This document shows positions 15,624 through 18,207 of a DNA stretch of 18,207 nucleotides, piece after piece. How positions within the stretch are numbered: position 1 is the stretch's first letter; each line of letters starts with the position of its first letter. The stretch lies in NCBI GenBank assembly GCA_052390035.1, contig JBQTHI010000105.1, forward strand, positions 1-18,207, given 5' to 3'. The stretch is from JBQTHI01 sp052390035. Its GTDB lineage: Bacteria > Actinomycetota > Acidimicrobiia > Spongiisociales > ZC4RG35. The translations under genes were made by a program, and so were the position numbers. The notes beneath the pieces are model-generated. The model was not told the origin of the DNA and did no database searches. It saw only the letters and a program-made list of their open reading frames with translations.

Positions 15624-16356
15624 GATCGGCCGAGGGCTCATTCCCCCAACCGGGCGGTCCGGCGAGGAATCTAGCGATCCACCCGCCGAGGAGGGCGGTG
15701 TCGGGAGGGTCCGACAAAGAGGCCAGCCCGGCCTCGACCACCTTCTCGGGTATGACCCGGCCCCGCCGGCCCTCCATGGTGGCGGCCGAGTAGGCGGGAT
15801 CGAACTCGGGGTGGCCCTGGAGGCCGAGCAGGTAATTGTCCACCGCCAGCACCGAGACAGGGACCTCCGGGCTCGTGCCGAGCACCCGCGCCTTGGCGGG
15901 CGGCTCGACGATCTGATCCTGGTTGCTGTGGATGATTCGGAATCGCGCGGCCGGCGGCTCCATCCAAGCCTCGGTAGCCGACACCTCCACGTCCCGGATT
16001 CCCGCCTGCCACCCGTTGGGAGCCCTCTGCACCCGGCCCCCGAGAGCGTGGCCGATCATCTGGTGAGAGAAGCAGATCCCGACGAAACGCCGCCGCTCGG
16101 CGTCGAAGCGGCGGACCAGATCGGCGTAACGCTCGATCCAGCCGATTTTGTCGTAGGCCGAATACCGAGAGCCGGTCCCGATCCACCCGGCATGTCCGTC
16201 GAGCTCGTCCGGGAGCTCTCCCTGGGTGAGATCGAATGGGTCGAGCTCGATCTCCGGGTGAGGCACGAAGAGCCGGTGGAACATGTCGAGGTAGTCGCCC
16301 GCCACCGGGTGGTACTCGGGTCGGACGTGATCGGAGATGAGGAGCCCGATCCTCAT
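15610..16356 (-). CDS. Class I glutamine amidotransferase-like protein
   Basis: This is a stand-alone GATase1 domain of 248 aa, resembling the glutaminase half of GMP synthase and YfeJ-type proteins. The triad is visible: nucleophile C95 in GICFSHQ (Ser replaces the usual Gly after Phe), H182 and E184 in GHPEF. It would hydrolyse glutamine, or an amide or gamma-glutamyl bond, to release ammonia; the partner synthetase and true substrate are unknown. There is no synthetase domain and no transmembrane segment. Its ATG overlaps the vapC stop by 4 bp (ATGA), implying translational coupling to the toxin-antitoxin pair. The C-terminal 40 residues are Pro/Gly-rich. A gamma-glutamyl hydrolase role is possible. 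Confidence 0.85.
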   Translation of the reverse strand: MRIGLLISDHVRPEYHPVAGDYLDMFHRLFVPHPEIELDPFDLTQGELPDELDGHAGWIGTGSRYSAYDKIGWIERYADLVRRFDAERRRFVGICFSHQMIGHALGGRVQRAPNGWQAGIRDVEVSATEAWMEPPAARFRIIHSNQDQIVEPPAKARVLGTSPEVPVSVLAVDNYLLGLQGHPEFDPAYSAATMEGRRGRVIPEKVVEAGLASLSDPPDTALLGGWIARFLAGPPGWGNEPSADQVDT

Positions 16357-16802
16357 GACGTGCCCGACAGGAGGGGATCCTCCCAGGTGAGGTTGGCGAA
16401 GCGTCCGAAGCCGTGATCATGGGTGGCGAGGGTAAGCCCGTGCTCGATGGCGAGAGCGGCCAAATAGACATCGGGAGTGTCGTCCGAAGAGAGGCCGGGA
16501 GTCTTGACCAGACGCGAAGCGATGCTGCGATGTGACGCTCCCGGCTCGACCAGGCGGGCCGTAGGCTGTTGGAGATAGGCCTCGATCGCGGCCCAGGCGG
16601 CCGGCACCGCCAGAGCCGCCGGCCCCATCACCCGACGGTCGGAGGCAAGCCGGGCGAAGGCAAACAGCGCCAACCAGGACAAGCCCACGAAGCCGTCAAG
16701 GTCCTCGAACCGGTGCTCCAGCCACCCTCGGGCCCGGCGATGCTCGGGGGCTCCCTCGAAGGCGGCGTAGAGGAGCAGGTTGGTATCGACCAGGAAGCTC
16801 AC
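16353..16802 (-). CDS. vapC: VapC-type PIN-domain toxin
   Basis: This is a probable RNase toxin of a type II system. At 149 aa it fits the PIN fold. The acidic residues seen are D6 in LVDTNLLLYA, D111 in PDVYLAALA and D129 in ATHDHGF. The central Glu typical of many PIN proteins is not obvious: the segment reads LSWLALFAFARL, as in the VapC subgroup with this motif, where the acidic position may be supplied elsewhere. VapC proteins cleave RNA, often tRNA or rRNA; the target here is unknown. It overlaps vapB by 4 bp and the GATase gene by 4 bp, so all three are one transcript. I am confident of the family, less so of activity. Confidence 0.88.
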   Translation of the reverse strand: MSFLVDTNLLLYAAFEGAPEHRRARGWLEHRFEDLDGFVGLSWLALFAFARLASDRRVMGPAALAVPAAWAAIEAYLQQPTARLVEPGASHRSIASRLVKTPGLSSDDTPDVYLAALAIEHGLTLATHDHGFGRFANLTWEDPLLSGTS

Positions 16803-17044
16803 CGGGCCATGCCGCGGTCCAGCCGGCGCTCCTCATCAAGCTCGGACAGCACCCTCGACACGTCGGAGATGTCGATCAACGGTGCACCGGGAAAACGAGG
16901 CAGCTCGGAACGTGTCATCGCCACCCGCTGGACTGCCTTGCGGAGTAGCCGGTTGACGGTCTGGCGAAACGTCTCCCCGGTTCGCCGCCTCTCGGCCTCG
17001 ATCAGGGCGGCCACGTCATCGTCGAGGCTGATCGTGGTGCGCAT
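16799..17044 (-). CDS. vapB: VapB-type ribbon-helix-helix antitoxin
   Basis: This 81-aa protein has an N-terminal ribbon-helix-helix DNA-binding domain: the beta strand MRTTISLDDDV, then two helices ending around residue 38. A C-terminal tail (about 45-81, charged, with SDVSRVLSELDEERRL) probably wraps the PIN toxin. RHH antitoxins neutralise VapC and repress their own operon together with it. The stop overlaps the vapC start by 4 bp (ATGA). The ATG at 17044 follows a TACACT box by 9 nt with no Shine-Dalgarno site. Short repeats around that box are candidate operators. Confidence 0.9.
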   Translation of the reverse strand: MRTTISLDDDVAALIEAERRRTGETFRQTVNRLLRKAVQRVAMTRSELPRFPGAPLIDISDVSRVLSELDEERRLDRGMAR

Positions 17045-17073
17045 GATGTATCGAGTGTAGCATCATTGATGTA
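17043..17073. promoter_or_regulatory. Candidate VapB operator over the vapBC promoter
   Basis: On the + strand GATGTA occurs at 17045-17050 and 17068-17073, 23 bp apart (about two helical turns). ATGATG-N12-CATCAT (17043-17066) forms an inverted repeat flanking the -10 box, and CATCA-T-TGATG (17061-17071) a second palindrome. Such arrays suit a dimeric RHH repressor. The TACACT -10 box occupies 17054-17059 on the minus strand. Confidence 0.45.
17054..17059 (-). promoter_or_regulatory. Putative leaderless -10 (TACACT) of vapBC
   Basis: On the minus strand TACACT lies 9 nt before the vapB ATG, the same box and spacing as at the DUF2652 gene (8144-8149). Confidence 0.45.
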
Positions 17074-17158
17074 GTCGCGCAGCGGGCATGATCGCCGAGG
17101 ACTACCGCGGCGGAGTTTGAGGCTTGGCATCTGTGGCTACAGAAGTGACGAGCCGGCA

Positions 17159-18207
17159 TCAGCCTTCGCCGATGAAAACGGTCTTGTATTCCGAATAGGC
17201 CTCGAGGCCGGCCATTCCCTGCTCCCGGCCGAACCCGGATTGCTTGACCCCCCCGAAGGGGGCCTCGATGTGAGCGCTGGAGGAGGAGTTGATCGAGAGC
17301 ATCCCCGTCTCGAGCGCCCGAGCCACCCGCAGCGCCCGGCCGATGTCGCGGGTCCAGAGTGACCCAGAGAGCCCGTAGACGGAGTCGTTAGCGAGGGCGA
17401 TCGCCTCCTCCTCGGTGTCAAACGGAATGATCCCCACCACCGGTCCGAAGATCTCCTCCTGCATCACCCGCATCTTTGGGCTGACGTCGACCAGCACCGC
17501 CGGAGTGAGTTAGCTACCCGGGGAGTCGAGCCGGTCCCCCCCGGTTAGACGCTTGGCCCCCTCGGCCGCACCCACCTCGAGGTAGGACTCCACCCGTAGG
17601 CGGTGGGCCAGGGTGATGAGCGGGCCCATGTCGGTCTCATCCCGGGAAGGGTCTCCGACAGTGATCGCCTCGGCGGCGGCCACGAACCGATTGACCACCT
17701 CGCGGTAGACGGGGCGCTCGACGATCATCCGGCTGCGAGCGCAGCAATCCTGGCCGGCGTTGTCGTAGACCGACCAGAGCGAGGATGGGATCGCCGCTTC
17801 GAGATCGGCGTCGGCGAAGATCAGGTTGGCCGACTTGCCGCCCAGCTCGAGAGCGACCCGCTTGATCCCGGGGGCGGACAGTGCCATCACCTGTGCCCCC
17901 ACCTCGGTCGAGCCGGTAAAGGAGATCTTGCGTATCAGGGGGTGGCGAACCAGGGCGTCACCGGCCTCGCTCCCCTTTCCGGTGACCACCGAGAACACCC
18001 CCTCGGGCAAACCGGCCTCGACCGCCAGCTCGGCCAGGGCGAGGGCGGTGAGAGGGGTGATCTCAGCGGGTTTGGCCACCACCGAGTTGCCCATCGTCAG
18101 GGCGGGCGCCACCTTCCAGGAGAGGATCACCATCGGGAAGTTCCAAGGGACGATGGCCCCGCAAACCCCGACAGGTTCTCTGAAGGTGAGGAGGGTTCCC
18201 CGGGCGT
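17159..18207 (-). pseudogene. NAD(P)-dependent aldehyde dehydrogenase, nonsense-interrupted, partial
   Basis: This aldehyde dehydrogenase frame enters from the right window edge (VPWNFP just before 18133) and runs to 17159. It is broken by one in-frame TAA at 17510-17512. The upstream part holds the cofactor Lys in VVAKPAE, FTGSTEVG, the general-base Glu in LELGGKS and the nucleophile Cys in GQDCCARS. Downstream, in the same frame, come LTPAVLVDVSP, the cofactor-binding EEIFGPV and APFGGVKQSGFGRE. ALDHs usually have an aromatic residue at the stop position (PG-S-[Tyr]-L-T-P), so one base change, TAC or TAT to TAA, explains it. Translation from an internal GTG at 17497 could only give an inactive C-terminal fragment. 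The N-terminus lies outside the window. A sequencing error is possible. Substrate cannot be assigned. Confidence 0.85.

Noticed and set aside
15478..16416. 312-codon + strand ORF opposite the GATase gene
   Set aside because: The minus-strand GATase has an intact catalytic triad and operon overlap; the + frame is its shadow.
17074..17158. Hairpin TCTGT-AGCC-ACAGA after the aldehyde dehydrogenase as a terminator
   Set aside because: The stem is only 5 bp and there is no T tract on the minus strand after it.
1..18207. CRISPR arrays, insertion sequences, tRNA or rRNA genes, phage genes
   Set aside because: No regularly spaced repeats, transposase motifs, tRNA-like cloverleaves or rRNA-like stretches were seen on reading; almost all sequence is explained by ordinary protein genes.

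Overview
The window is high-GC bacterial chromosome, most likely from an actinobacterium, perhaps an uncultured Acidimicrobiia-type lineage. The evidence is its G/C-rich third codon positions, a mycothiol-type LmbE/Mca/MshB amidohydrolase, a multidomain cyclase/AAA/TPR regulator, a HAIR-like heat-shock operator at clpB, and several starts with a TAnnnT -10 box only 6-9 nt upstream (leaderless style). No rRNA, tRNA, CRISPR array, insertion sequence or phage gene was seen. Coding density is very high, and no gene-free gap reaches 300 bp.

Left part (1-9020): a 5'-truncated class III cyclase/AAA/TPR regulator (+) converges on a secreted protein of unknown function (-). Next comes a protein with two cyclic-nucleotide-binding domains and a patatin-type esterase (-). 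Divergent from it is a small 89-residue protein (+) whose frame overlaps the spurious N-terminal extension of the esterase frame. Then follow a DUF2652 cyclase-like/SRPBCC fusion (-) and, divergently, an LmbE-family deacetylase/amidase (+). Three genes with cyclase-homology or cNMP-binding domains within 8 kb suggest a cyclic-nucleotide signalling neighbourhood.

Middle (9045-12923): kynureninase (-) and a conserved protein of unknown function (+) diverge from a 26-bp gap in which both predicted -10 boxes lie back to back. A BadI/MenB-type crotonase and a BadH-like short-chain dehydrogenase follow on the + strand. They have strong Shine-Dalgarno sites, and the promoter region carries a repeated 13-bp operator-like sequence. 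Together they would fit oxidation and hydrolytic opening of an alicyclic ring-CoA thioester.

Right part (12991-18207, all -): clpB lies downstream of a vapB-vapC-GATase cluster joined by two 4-bp ATGA overlaps. A HAIR-type inverted repeat sits between the GATase and clpB and overlaps the GATase stop. At the right edge is an aldehyde dehydrogenase, cut by the window end and split by one in-frame TAA between its catalytic half and its C-terminal half.
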